Below the pieces are notes generated by a model. The model did no database searches. It worked only from the letters and a program-made list of their open reading frames with translations, and was not told the origin of the DNA. From Massilia sp. TS11 (GTDB lineage: Bacteria > Pseudomonadota > Gammaproteobacteria > Burkholderiales > Burkholderiaceae_D): DNA of 64,000 bases. Location of the stretch: contig NZ_JAKLTS010000001.1 in the NCBI RefSeq assembly GCF_022012445.1, forward strand, positions 434,001 through 498,000. The letters are read 5' to 3'. Numbering within the stretch: the stretch's first letter is position 1; every line of letters starts with the position of its first letter. Made by a program: the position numbers and the translations under genes. Of the stretch, positions 50,507 through 58,418 are shown piece after piece.

Positions 50507-51249
50507 CAATCCCCCGTCAGCAGACGTTGTGCCAGCGCCGGCGGCAAGCCGGCGGCGCGGATTTTGGACGCGGCCCGTTCCGCTTCGTAGGGCACGCGGT
50601 GAAAGCGCAGCTCGTAGGCGCGCGTATCGAACAGGGCATAGGCCGCGGCCGGGTTGCCGTCGCGCGGCTGGCCGACGGCGCCCGGAATCGCCAGCCAGCG
50701 GCGCTGGCGCGACAGCGGAATCGACTCGTCCACCTGGGGCGTGAAGATGCCGGTCTTGCCGGTCATCGTCATGTGGTAGAGAGCGGGCGTGTGCACGTGG
50801 CCACAGAAGGTCAGCATGTGGCGCGTGGCGTTCATGCTGCGCGTGGCTTCGAGCGCGCCGTCGATGTAGTCCCAGGTGGCGGGCGAGAAGGCATTGGCGT
50901 GCACGAACTGAATGTCGCCCATCTCGCGCTGCAGCGGCAGCGTGCGCAGGAAGTCGAGCTGGGCCGGCGACAGCTGATTGCGCGTCCAGCTGACGGCTTC
51001 GCGCGCGGCCGGGGTCATGCCGGGCCGGTCGGCCTCGGCCACGGCCTGGTCGTGATTGCCCATCACCACGTAGGCGCCGCGGCGCGCGTAATCCATGACG
51101 GTATCGACCACCCAGGCCGGATCGGCGCCATAGCCGACGAGGTCGCCAAGAAAGGCAAACGCATCGGCCTTCTGGGCAAGGGCGTGGTCGAGCACGGCCT
51201 CGGTGGCCTCGCGGTTGGAATGCAGGTCGGTCAGGATGGCTAGCAGCAT
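50506..51249 (-). CDS. Calcineurin-like metallophosphoesterase
   Basis: A protein of 247 residues. The five metal-binding blocks are visible: LTDLHSN (in place of DxH), FLGDLVGYGADP (GDxxG), VMGNHDQAV (GNHD), a later FVHAN, and FCGHVHTP (GHxH). It is likely a di-metal phosphoesterase of the YfcE/PrpE type. It overlaps the kinase gene by one base (TGATGA), so phosphatase and kinase are co-expressed, which suggests an opposing or signalling pair. Confidence 0.88.
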   Translation of the reverse strand: MLLAILTDLHSNREATEAVLDHALAQKADAFAFLGDLVGYGADPAWVVDTVMDYARRGAYVVMGNHDQAVAEADRPGMTPAAREAVSWTRNQLSPAQLDFLRTLPLQREMGDIQFVHANAFSPATWDYIDGALEATRSMNATRHMLTFCGHVHTPALYHMTMTGKTGIFTPQVDESIPLSRQRRWLAIPGAVGQPRDGNPAAAYALFDTRAYELRFHRVPYEAERAASKIRAAGLPPALAQRLLTGD

Positions 51250-51384
51250 GGCAGGAATTTCGCAAAAGAGTCTTACAGATACACCCTGAATCCTACGCCA
51301 TCCTTACGCGGCGCGCGACGCTGGCCGCAGGGCAGGGAGCCTGTTACCATGCGGGTTGGATACATATTTAGACGACATCGATTC

Positions 51385-52254
51385 ATGCTGCGGCGCAAAA
51401 TACTGACGGCGGCGGCGGGGCTGGCGTTTCCTGCGTTGCGGTCCGCGCGCGCGGCCCAGCTGATCCACTATCCGCGTCCCGAGCAGAACGACCATCCGTG
51501 GCAGCACAAGGGCCTCGAGCACTATCCGGTGCGCCTGCTGGAAATGGCGCTCGGACGCAGCAGCCGCCACTATCTGGCCCAGCCCGTGCCCTTCATGATG
51601 ACGCAGGGACGGGCCACGCTCGAACTGCAGGCCGGCCGCCAGGTCGACCTGATGTGGACGATGTCCTCGCGCCAGCGCGAGCAGGACCTGCTGCCGATCC
51701 GCATCCCCATCTACAAAGGCCTGATCGGCTGGCGCCTGCTGCTGGTGCGCGCGGCCGACCGCGCCCGCTTTGCCCAGGTGCGCAATATCGATGCGCTGCG
51801 CGGGCTGACTTTCCTGCAGGGGCATGACTGGCCCGACGCCGACATCCTGCGCGCGAATGGCCTGCGCGTGCAGCCGAGTTCCGACTACGGCGGCATGTTC
51901 AAAATGCTGGCGACAGGGCGCGTCGATGTGTTTCCGCGTTCGGTGATTGAAATCTGGAATGAGGCCGAGGCCAATGCCAGTCTTGGCCTGGTGGTCGAGC
52001 CGCATCTGGTGCTGCGCTATCCGAGCGCCTTCTACTATTTTGTGAACAAGGCCAACACGGCCTTGGCCGACGACCTGCGCGCCGGGCTCGAGAGCATGCT
52101 GGCCGATGGCAGCTTCGATCGTTTGTTCCGCGAGTACCACGAGCCGCTGCTGCGCCAGGCGCGTCTGCCCGCGCGCCGCGTGATCGATCTGGTCAATCCG
52201 CTGCTGCCGAGCGCCACCCCGCTGGAGCGGCGCGAGCTGTGGTTCAGGACCTAG
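51385..52254 (+). CDS. Periplasmic solute-binding-like protein
   Basis: A protein of 289 residues from the ATG at 51385 (an in-frame ATG at 51349 adds 12 residues). The signal peptide is LRRKILTAAAGLAFPALRSARAA. The rest fits a type II periplasmic-binding fold: an RQVDLMWTMSSRQREQ stretch, PSSDYGGMFKMLATGRVDVFPRS and FYYFVNKANTALADDLRAGLESMLADGSFDRLFREYHE, the last being the usual SBP family 3 ending. No ABC permease genes are adjacent. The ligand is unknown. Confidence 0.72.
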   Translation: MLRRKILTAAAGLAFPALRSARAAQLIHYPRPEQNDHPWQHKGLEHYPVRLLEMALGRSSRHYLAQPVPFMMTQGRATLELQAGRQVDLMWTMSSRQREQDLLPIRIPIYKGLIGWRLLLVRAADRARFAQVRNIDALRGLTFLQGHDWPDADILRANGLRVQPSSDYGGMFKMLATGRVDVFPRSVIEIWNEAEANASLGLVVEPHLVLRYPSAFYYFVNKANTALADDLRAGLESMLADGSFDRLFREYHEPLLRQARLPARRVIDLVNPLLPSATPLERRELWFRT

Positions 52255-52264
52255 TCGCGGGGAC

Positions 52265-52293
52265 TGGACAAGTCGCTGGCGCGGCCCCATAAT
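52265..52293 (+). promoter_or_regulatory. Promoter of the second tRNA-Asn gene
   Basis: TGGACA (52265-52270), a 17-base spacer and CATAAT (52288-52293), the same geometry as the promoters of copies 1 and 3. Confidence 0.7.
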
Positions 52294-52306
52294 ACGGCCT
52301 CTTTGA

Positions 52307-52382
52307 TCCCCGATAGCTCAGTCGGTAGAGCGACGGACTGTTAATCCGCAGGTCCCTGGTTCGAGCCCAGGTCGGGGAGCCA
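52307..52382 (+). tRNA. tRNA-Asn (GTT), copy 2
   Basis: All 76 bases are identical to copy 1, including CCA. The 3' flank AGAATTCT and the following terminator are also shared with copy 1, so the duplicated unit includes about 40 bases beyond the tRNA. Confidence 0.97.
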
Positions 52383-52405
52383 GAATTCTTTAGTCGTATG
52401 AAAAC

Positions 52406-52447
52406 AAAGGCTTACATGCTTCGGTGTGTAGGCCTTTTGTGTTTTTC
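52406..52447 (+). terminator. Intrinsic terminator of tRNA-Asn copy 2
   Basis: The same hairpin as after copy 1 (AAAGGCTTACAT...GTGTAGGCCTTT) followed by TTGTGTTTTT. Confidence 0.85.
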
Positions 52448-52623
52448 GTTGCCCCAACTTGAACGGGCCACGTCAACTATCCAACGCAAGTCTCTTGAAT
52501 TGGCGCGCGGATTGTTTTGATTTGTTGGATAAATACAAGCTATGTGCTTACTTTGGCATGATTCATTTGTGTGAAAGTTTGTTTCAATTGCACAATGCCT
52601 GGAGGTTTTCTTGAAATCAATTC

Positions 52624-53556
52624 ATGAGTACAGAAAAGCACAGAAACTTCCTCGGCACGCGGACAATGTTGGCGGTCTCTGGCTTTGCCTTGGCGGCCAG
52701 CGTCTCCATCATCTACGGGATTCACGTCCTCGAACCCGTCCAATTCGTCAAGGCCGCCGATGGGACGATGCACCTGGCGCCGAAGAGCCCTTGGGTCGCA
52801 ATCTTTGAACATTTCGCGACTGCGCTCTTCATTCTGGGCGTATGGCACATCATCGATCAGCTCATCGTCAAACGCGAATTCAAGAATGAGATCGTCGGCA
52901 TCGTGGAAGACATTAAAGGCGAGCTCAGTGTCGGTGCCAAGGCCCGCCTGACCCATGTCGATCAAAGGCTGGATGCGCTGGATCAGTCGATTAAACTCGC
53001 CAAGCACGATACCGCTCTCGGCCTCGTTGAAACCTACCATGATGCGGATGGATTCGGCTATGCGGCCATCATCCGGGATTCGCAATGCCTTGTCGCGGTG
53101 CTCGCGGATGGATATAGCTGGGTATCGCGGAACGCGGACGCGCTGCGCGAGCGATTTGAGAATGCCGAAAAGACGACGACGATCATTCTTGTGCACCCGG
53201 AATCGGAGTTGATTCCTGTCCTTTCAAGAAAAGTCGGGATGCAAGCCGATCTGTATCGCCAACGAATTTTCAGCACCATTCGTGAGCTCCAAAAACTCAA
53301 TGGTGGACGCAGCCTGTTGCGCATCCTCGGCCACTCTTTGATCAATTGCCACTCGGTGTATATCGCTGATCGGCGTGCCGTGTTTTCACCTTATTTCCTA
53401 TCGTCGCATCGCCGATCGCCGCCCATCTTTGTCGTCAAAGATGCGGGCAAGCGCTCCTTCTTCGGCAAGCTTTCAGAGGATGTCGCAATTCTGGAAAAGG
53501 AGTGCAGCCTGATTTCGCTCCAATTGCCGAATCAGCTGGAAATTCAGTCCGAGTAG
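52624..53556 (+). CDS. Two-TM protein with uncharacterised cytosolic domain
   Basis: A protein of 310 residues. Helices at about 14-35 and 58-80 anchor it, and a charged linker (85-130) leads to a cytosolic domain. That domain has AIIRDSQCLVAVLADGYSWVSRN, TTIILVHPESELIPVL and LGHSLINCHSVYIADRRAVFSPYFLSSH. The last strand order (His...Asp...Ser-Pro) is reminiscent of a phospholipase-D-like fold without a full HKD motif. I do not recognise the family. A strong GGAGG at 52601 is 18 bases upstream of the ATG, which is unusually far. Base composition is lower in GC than the core genes. It follows tRNA-Asn copy 2 just as the Nudix-like gene follows copy 1. Confidence 0.65.
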   Translation: MSTEKHRNFLGTRTMLAVSGFALAASVSIIYGIHVLEPVQFVKAADGTMHLAPKSPWVAIFEHFATALFILGVWHIIDQLIVKREFKNEIVGIVEDIKGELSVGAKARLTHVDQRLDALDQSIKLAKHDTALGLVETYHDADGFGYAAIIRDSQCLVAVLADGYSWVSRNADALRERFENAEKTTTIILVHPESELIPVLSRKVGMQADLYRQRIFSTIRELQKLNGGRSLLRILGHSLINCHSVYIADRRAVFSPYFLSSHRRSPPIFVVKDAGKRSFFGKLSEDVAILEKECSLISLQLPNQLEIQSE

Positions 53557-53598
53557 TCTTTCATCGCCGCTCATTTCCAAGAATGGGCCGAATACATC

Positions 53599-54279
53599 AT
53601 GGCAAAGAGAATAGCACTGGCATTCACGCTGCTTGCGGGGGCAACTTGCGTCGCGTACGCGGCGCCGCAATCGGATTTAGTTAGTACTGAGAAATCGCTG
53701 CGAATCATCAGCGAATTTGCGAATTCAATGTGTGCCAACCCAAGTTACCAGGGGAGCCAGTCCTCGCTGAATGCCAACGCGAGTGCCAAAGCAGACCTGA
53801 ACCGGCTGCTCAGGAATCTGGTCGACGCAAAAGTTGAACTGGGCGCAGAAACGAAGAGTGAACAGTTTCAGGGGCTGTTGCAGAAGGATCTGCTGGATGC
53901 CACCAAGCTCGCATCGGAGTGCCGGCTGAAGATCTTCAGCGATCTCAAGGACCGCCTTCTTCCCCGGCAGGGCGCGAACGACCCCTTGCCAAGCACCAGA
54001 CCGAAAGTGCGACCGAGTTTTGATTGCGACCGCTCCGGCAAGGGCGCGGAACGTCTTGTGTGCTCATCCCAGGATATTTCGATACTTGATTTGTCGATGG
54101 CAAATGCGTTCCGCGACGTCCTGGCTGAACAGAAGTCCAACGAAGCGCGCACGCGCTGGAAGAACGCGCAGAACGCATGGCTGAAGCAGGTCCGTAACCA
54201 GTGCGGCGATATTCTTTGCCTCACTGACGTGTACACGAAGCGAATCGACTACTTACGGCAGGCCCGCGGGAAGGGCTGA
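53599..54279 (+). CDS. Exported protein with LprI-like C-terminal domain
   Basis: A protein of 226 residues with a signal peptide (MAKRIALAFTLLAGATCVAYAA). The first 120 mature residues are helical with no known motif. The C-terminal FDCDRSGKGAERLVCSSQDISILDLSMANAFRDVL...WLKQVRNQCGDILCLTDVYTKRIDYL is the four-cysteine LprI/DUF1311 pattern, named after a mycobacterial lysozyme inhibitor. It is probably periplasmic. It is 42 bases downstream of the two-TM gene and may be co-transcribed with it. Confidence 0.75.
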   Translation: MAKRIALAFTLLAGATCVAYAAPQSDLVSTEKSLRIISEFANSMCANPSYQGSQSSLNANASAKADLNRLLRNLVDAKVELGAETKSEQFQGLLQKDLLDATKLASECRLKIFSDLKDRLLPRQGANDPLPSTRPKVRPSFDCDRSGKGAERLVCSSQDISILDLSMANAFRDVLAEQKSNEARTRWKNAQNAWLKQVRNQCGDILCLTDVYTKRIDYLRQARGKG

Positions 54280-54405
54280 GGTCATTTGCCGCGGTTTCTA
54301 CGTGCGCCCCGCCCGTGCTGAGTCCAATCCAGCGGGCGTGAGACGCGCGTTGCCGTGTATCCGTCTGCGCGCATCATGTCTCCCTGATGATCGGGTGGTG
54401 CCACG

Positions 54406-55425
54406 CTATTTGCGGTAGATGGCCACCGCCTGACCAAAACCGACGGAACCGGTGGCGCGTGGATCATCGGCATCGATCCAGTCCTGCAGGGTGAAGCCGA
54501 GCATGTCGGTCATCAGGATTTCGATCATGGAGCGGGACACAAAAAAGTCCAGGTGCGGCATCGGCGCGCCAGATTTGAATGCATTGGCGCGCGTTATCAG
54601 CAAGTCGCGATGGGCCGCCGCATCGAGGGTGAGCACGCTGAAGGCGAAGATGCCGCCGGGCTTGAGCACGCGATGCGCGTCCTGGGCGTACAGGTAGATC
54701 TCTTCCAGCTGCAAATGGGTGAACAGACTCCAGGCGTAGACCATGTCCAGGCTGGCATCGGGCGCGCGCAGCGAGTAATCGCGATGGACGAAGAAGTCAA
54801 ACGTCGGGCATTGCACGCGAGCGTAGTCGACTAGTTCCTTGACGAGATCCGCGCCGCGATAGTTCCCCGTCCAGCCATGTCGTTGCAGGGCCGCGGCGGT
54901 TCTGCCCGATCCGCAGGCCAGGTCATACACGGCTTGGCCGTTCTGCAGGCCCGCAAGTTTGAGGACGGCGATCTGGTGGTCGCCCGCCTCGTGATAGCCG
55001 GCCAGGCTCAGGGAACCGACGGCGCGCGCCATCGCCAGCGGATAGTCATGCGGGTACTGCTCGATCAGGTCGCGCACGAGCTTGGTGTAATCGCGCAGTG
55101 CATGGCTGGTGGCCTGCTGCAGGCCGGCGATGCGCATGCCACTCTCCCATCCCGCCTTCTGATAATGCTCCCACCCGCTGGCCCATTGTCCCGCAGCGAC
55201 GGCCGCGCGCACGTCCGGATGCAGCCAGAGGTAAGTGCCTTCGTCGAAGGCCTCGGCGTCGAGCGGCGCGCGCGCGACCAGCGGCCGCCCTTTGCGACCT
55301 TCGGCGCGCCCGTAGCGGACATAGTGCTCGCGCCCCGAGGCGAAGATGCCGCGCTGGACGGCAAGCCGCACATCCTGATTGTTGGTGAGATAGGCGGTTT
55401 CGTCGAAATCGAGGTCGTCGTTCAC
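54406..55425 (-). CDS. SAM-dependent methyltransferase with two N-terminal YLxxNxDV repeats
   Basis: A protein of 339 residues. Residues about 7-44 and 60-94 are two copies of a motif (FDETAYLTNNQDVRLAV...GREHYVRYGRAEGR and FDEGTYLWLHPDVRAAV...GWEHYQKAGWESG). This motif is common in Proteobacteria near glycosyltransferases and methyltransferases that modify surface polysaccharide. A class I Rossmann methyltransferase follows, with VYDLACGSGRTAAAL at 166-180 and HRVLKPGGIFAFSV. The acceptor is unknown; polysaccharide or lipid modification is an inference. It is convergent with the LprI-like gene. Confidence 0.82.
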   Translation of the reverse strand: MNDDLDFDETAYLTNNQDVRLAVQRGIFASGREHYVRYGRAEGRKGRPLVARAPLDAEAFDEGTYLWLHPDVRAAVAAGQWASGWEHYQKAGWESGMRIAGLQQATSHALRDYTKLVRDLIEQYPHDYPLAMARAVGSLSLAGYHEAGDHQIAVLKLAGLQNGQAVYDLACGSGRTAAALQRHGWTGNYRGADLVKELVDYARVQCPTFDFFVHRDYSLRAPDASLDMVYAWSLFTHLQLEEIYLYAQDAHRVLKPGGIFAFSVLTLDAAAHRDLLITRANAFKSGAPMPHLDFFVSRSMIEILMTDMLGFTLQDWIDADDPRATGSVGFGQAVAIYRK

Positions 55426-55586
55426 GGGTGTGTGTTGTGCATTGCGGATGGTGCCAAAAGTTTAACCCAGTCGCGCGCATGCATGGGCAGTATTCGCGTG
55501 CGATTTCGGATGTGCGGCGCCGAACGGTACTTTCGCGGATGGGTGGTGTAGTATCGGCCGGTCGCTATCTGAATGCGGAGGCTCTG

Positions 55587-56198
55587 ATGCGGTTTGAAAC
55601 CTGGCTGATCTTTCTGATCGCTTCGATCGGCCTGTCCGTGTCGCCCGGGCCGAACGGCCTGCTGGCGCTGACCCACGGCGCGCTGCATGGGCGCCGCAAG
55701 ACGCTGTTCACGATCATGGGCGGGGCGCTCGGCTTCACGGTGCTGATTGCCTTGTGCATGTTCGGTATCGGTGCGCTGATCAAGTCCTCGCTCGTCTGGC
55801 TGACCGTGCTCAAGTGGGTCGGCGGCGCGTATTTGGTTTGGCTCGGCATTCAGGTCTGGCGCGCACCGCCAATCACTGTGGAGCTCGATACCGCCGCATC
55901 CCAGGCCAATGGCTGGTCGCTATTTCGTCAAGGGGCCTTATCTGCGGCCACCAATCCGAAAGGTCTGCTGTTTTTCAGCGCCTTTCTGCCGCAGTTTATC
56001 GATCCGGCGCGCGGCCTGTTCATGCAGTTTGTCGTCGTCGCACTGACCTTTGCCACGACTGAATTTGCTGTCGAATTCGCGCTGGCCAGTGCCGCTTATC
56101 GCGTGCGTCCCTGGCTCAAGCGAGTGGGACGCCGGTTTAATCGCACCTGCGGCGGCATCTTCGTCGCTATTGGTGCGGCCCTGCCATTACGGAGCTGA
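55587..56198 (+). CDS. LysE/RhtB family amino-acid exporter
   Basis: An inner-membrane protein of 203 residues with about six helices. SVSPGPNGLLALTHGALHGRRKTL is the LysE/RhtB signature at the first helix-loop, and GALSAATNPKGLLFFSAFLPQFIDP is the second conserved block. The start at 55587 (MRFETWLIFL) has GCGGAG seven bases upstream; the longer open frame has no membrane logic. It exports amino acids or related compounds; substrate not determinable. Four bases separate it from the next gene. Confidence 0.9.
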   Translation: MRFETWLIFLIASIGLSVSPGPNGLLALTHGALHGRRKTLFTIMGGALGFTVLIALCMFGIGALIKSSLVWLTVLKWVGGAYLVWLGIQVWRAPPITVELDTAASQANGWSLFRQGALSAATNPKGLLFFSAFLPQFIDPARGLFMQFVVVALTFATTEFAVEFALASAAYRVRPWLKRVGRRFNRTCGGIFVAIGAALPLRS

Positions 56199-56202
56199 AT
56201 GC

Positions 56203-56781
56203 ATGAACGATAAAGTCGATGCCTTTATTGCGCGGGCCAAGCAGTGGGGCGAGGAATTTGCCGCCTTGCGCGCCATCGCGCTGGACGCTGGATTAACGGA
56301 AGAGCTGAAATGGGGCACGCCCTGCTACACGCTCGGCGGCGCGAATATCGTCCTGATTCACGGCTTTAAGGAGTATTGCGCCTACCTGCTGTTCAAGGGC
56401 GCTTTGCTGAAAGACCCCAAAGGCATTTTGGTACAGCAAACCGCCAAGGTGCAGGCGGCGCGTCAGATTCGTTTCCGGAGTGCGGCCGACATCAAGAAGC
56501 TGACGCCGACGCTGAAGGCCTATCTGAAGGAGGCTGTTCAGGTAGAGCAGGCGGGGCTCAAGGTGCCGATGAAGGAGACCGCCGCCTTCGCGGTGCCGGA
56601 GGAATTTCAGCAGAAGCTCGTCGATGAGCCGGGCTTGAAGACAGCCTTCGATGCGCTGACGCCCGGGCGCCAGCGTGCCTATCTGCTGCACTTTGGCGAT
56701 GCCAAGCAGGCCAAGACGCGCAGCGCGCGCATCGAAAAATTCGTCCCGAAGATTCTGGCAGGGAAGGGGATGGACGACTAG
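56203..56781 (+). CDS. YdeI/DUF1801-like protein
   Basis: A protein of 192 residues. The N-terminal part (ALRAIALDAGLTEELKWGTPCYTLGGANIVLIHGFKEYCAYLLFKGALL) is a DUF1801/YdhG-type fold. The C-terminal ALTPGRQRAYLLHFGDAKQAKTRSARIEKFVPKILAGKG is the YdeI/OmpD-associated motif. Function is unknown. It follows the exporter gene closely and is probably in its operon. It overlaps by four bases the end of the convergent solute-binding gene. Confidence 0.82.
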   Translation: MNDKVDAFIARAKQWGEEFAALRAIALDAGLTEELKWGTPCYTLGGANIVLIHGFKEYCAYLLFKGALLKDPKGILVQQTAKVQAARQIRFRSAADIKKLTPTLKAYLKEAVQVEQAGLKVPMKETAAFAVPEEFQQKLVDEPGLKTAFDALTPGRQRAYLLHFGDAKQAKTRSARIEKFVPKILAGKGMDD

Positions 56782-57560
56782 CGCAGGCCGTAGGCGCTGC
56801 GGATCGTCTGCAGCACACCGCGCTTCTCCAGACGCAGGGTGGCCTCGCTCAGTTGCTTGACGTCGTGCTCGCTGACGCTGGCACGGCTGAACATCATGTG
56901 GATCGGCGCGCGCGTGACCGTGAAGGGGATCGCCTCGATCGCCACACGTTCACGTTTGGCGGCGGCGAAGATCGCACCGGTATCGCTCATCATCAAGGCG
57001 CCGCGTCCGGCCGCCAGCATGCGGATGCCCTGGTCCAGATAAGTGAATTCCACCACCTGGTCCGCCGCGCGCAGCGAAGGCAGCATGCGATTGTAGTCAT
57101 CGCCGAAGAAGCCGGCGTTGGGCAGCAGCAGGCGCGCGCCGGTCGCCTTGAGCGAATGGAAATCCTTCACGTCGCGGAAAGCGCCGACCTTGCCCGCGAG
57201 GCCGACCAGGGACACCGTTTCATACCGATAGACCGGGCCAAACACATTGGCTCGCCGCCGTTCGGCCGCATCGGAGGCGGCCAGCATGATGTCGGTCTGG
57301 CCGCTGCTGACCATCTCCACCATCCGTTTCGGGGCCACCAAGGGGGCAAAGCGGTAGCTGCAATCGGCTTCCTTGAAGATCGCCTGCATCAATTCCACGT
57401 CCAGCCCCGCCCATTTACCCGATGCATCCTTGTAGATGTAAGGCGGGTAATCGCTCGACGCGACGCGCAGCGTCTTGTCACATTCGGCACGGGCCGCGCC
57501 GATGGCGAAGGGCAGGGCGAGGACCAGTGGAGCGAAACGAAACAGGGCGCGAATTGACAT
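56778..57560 (-). CDS. Extracellular solute-binding protein family 3
   Basis: An exported protein of 260 residues from the ATG at 57560; the 25 extra upstream residues precede the signal peptide. The signal peptide is SIRALFRFAPLVLALPFAIGAARA. The amino-acid-binding-type fold is shown by LRVASSDYPPYIYKDASGKWAGLDVELMQAIFKEADC and PKRMVEMVSSGQTDIMLAASDAAERRRANVFGPVYRYE. No transporter genes are adjacent, so it may act as a lone receptor or with distant permeases. Confidence 0.82.
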   Translation of the reverse strand: MSIRALFRFAPLVLALPFAIGAARAECDKTLRVASSDYPPYIYKDASGKWAGLDVELMQAIFKEADCSYRFAPLVAPKRMVEMVSSGQTDIMLAASDAAERRRANVFGPVYRYETVSLVGLAGKVGAFRDVKDFHSLKATGARLLLPNAGFFGDDYNRMLPSLRAADQVVEFTYLDQGIRMLAAGRGALMMSDTGAIFAAAKRERVAIEAIPFTVTRAPIHMMFSRASVSEHDVKQLSEATLRLEKRGVLQTIRSAYGLR

Positions 57561-57628
57561 GTGCTCGGTAATTACAACGGAAAACTGCGTGATGCTAGCA
57601 CTGATCGGTGCGCCGTGCAGAGCGCCCC

Positions 57629-57657
57629 TAGGCAAGGCCCTGCCGGCTCGCTATAAT
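57629..57657 (+). promoter_or_regulatory. Promoter of the third tRNA-Asn gene
   Basis: TAGGCA (57629-57634), a 17-base spacer and TATAAT (57652-57657), 12 bases before the tRNA. Confidence 0.65.
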
Positions 57658-57668
57658 GCAGCATCTTT

Positions 57669-57744
57669 TCCCTGATAGCTCAGTCGGTAGAGCGACGGAC
57701 TGTTAATCCGCAGGTCCCTGGTTCGAGCCCAGGTCGGGGAGCCA
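57669..57744 (+). tRNA. tRNA-Asn (GTT), copy 3
   Basis: A 76-base cloverleaf equal to copies 1 and 2 except at acceptor position 5 (T for C), which makes a U-G pair. The anticodon is GTT and CCA is encoded. The body, CCA and 3' terminator stem are conserved; the flanks differ more. Confidence 0.96.
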
Positions 57745-57753
57745 AAAGAATTC

Positions 57754-57785
57754 AAAGGCTTACGCGCAAGCGTAGGCCTTTTTTC
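57754..57785 (+). terminator. Intrinsic terminator of tRNA-Asn copy 3
   Basis: AAAGGCTTACGC/GCGTAGGCCTTT with a GCAA tetraloop, then a T run. It is a shortened relative of the terminators after copies 1 and 2. Confidence 0.88.
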
Positions 57786-57896
57786 ATTGGGTTATCACCC
57801 AGATACTACCCACTTCTCATTCGCTTGTTCAGCGGCACGTTCCTCAGGGCTCCTGACGCAATAGGGTGGGCTTGCGCGGCGTATGCCATCATCATC

Positions 57897-58295
57897 CTAC
57901 TTCCCTGAACTGCGCGCCCGCATATCCGCGTAGGCACTGGCAATCAGGGCTTCGATTGAGGCGGATGCGATTGGTTGTTCCGGCATTAACTTCACATGCC
58001 GCATGCGTTTGCCCGTGCCTTGCAGCAGCCCGGCTGGGTCCGCCAGCGTGGCGCCGCGGAAGAAGCCCAGATTCACGTGTTTGCTGAACACGTTGATGTA
58101 GGCGAAGGCCGCCGTGCCGACACAGGCTGTCGGATGGCCGTCATGCAGCAGTTCGCGCACATCCGGGCCGCATGCGCGCAGGACGCCAAACCAATGGCGG
58201 GCCAGCGCGCCCAGCGCTCCCTCATGCTGGTGCAGCCAGGCCTCGACGGCCGGGTCGCGTGGCTGGGCTTCGGGGAAGAGAAATAAGGCGTCCAT
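57897..58295 (-). CDS. DUF1801 family protein
   Basis: A small soluble protein of 132 residues. LLHDGHPTACVGTAAFAYINVFSKHVNLGFFRGATLADPAGLLQGTGKRMRHVKL is the conserved DUF1801 core (a YdhG/frataxin-like fold). The function is unknown. It is a single-gene unit facing the tRNA-Asn copy. Confidence 0.78.
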   Translation of the reverse strand: MDALFLFPEAQPRDPAVEAWLHQHEGALGALARHWFGVLRACGPDVRELLHDGHPTACVGTAAFAYINVFSKHVNLGFFRGATLADPAGLLQGTGKRMRHVKLMPEQPIASASIEALIASAYADMRARSSGK

Positions 58296-58418
58296 CGGGC
58301 TCTCCAGGGCGTGTGTCGTATTGTGTCACAAGTGTTTACATTCCCTTACCGTTTTGAATTTGACGCTCCGTTTCAAGGCGGGCACACTGCGCGTGGTCTT
58401 GTCAAAAATACCATACAT

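Noticed and set aside
50507..51265. N-terminal extension of the kinase gene to 731 residues
   Set aside because: The extra part is an Arg/Pro-rich frame shadow of the metallophosphoesterase gene. The kinase fits a start at 50506 with overlapping stop.
52611..52808. TTG-started 65-codon frame with an excellent GGAGG site before the two-TM gene
   Set aside because: It reads out of frame across the first membrane helix of the two-TM gene and gives a low-complexity peptide. The site spacing is curious but may be coincidental.
41136..57744. A complete integrative element between tRNA-Asn copies
   Set aside because: No integrase, excisionase, plasmid or phage gene is present. Only the repeated tRNA units and composition shift support mobility.
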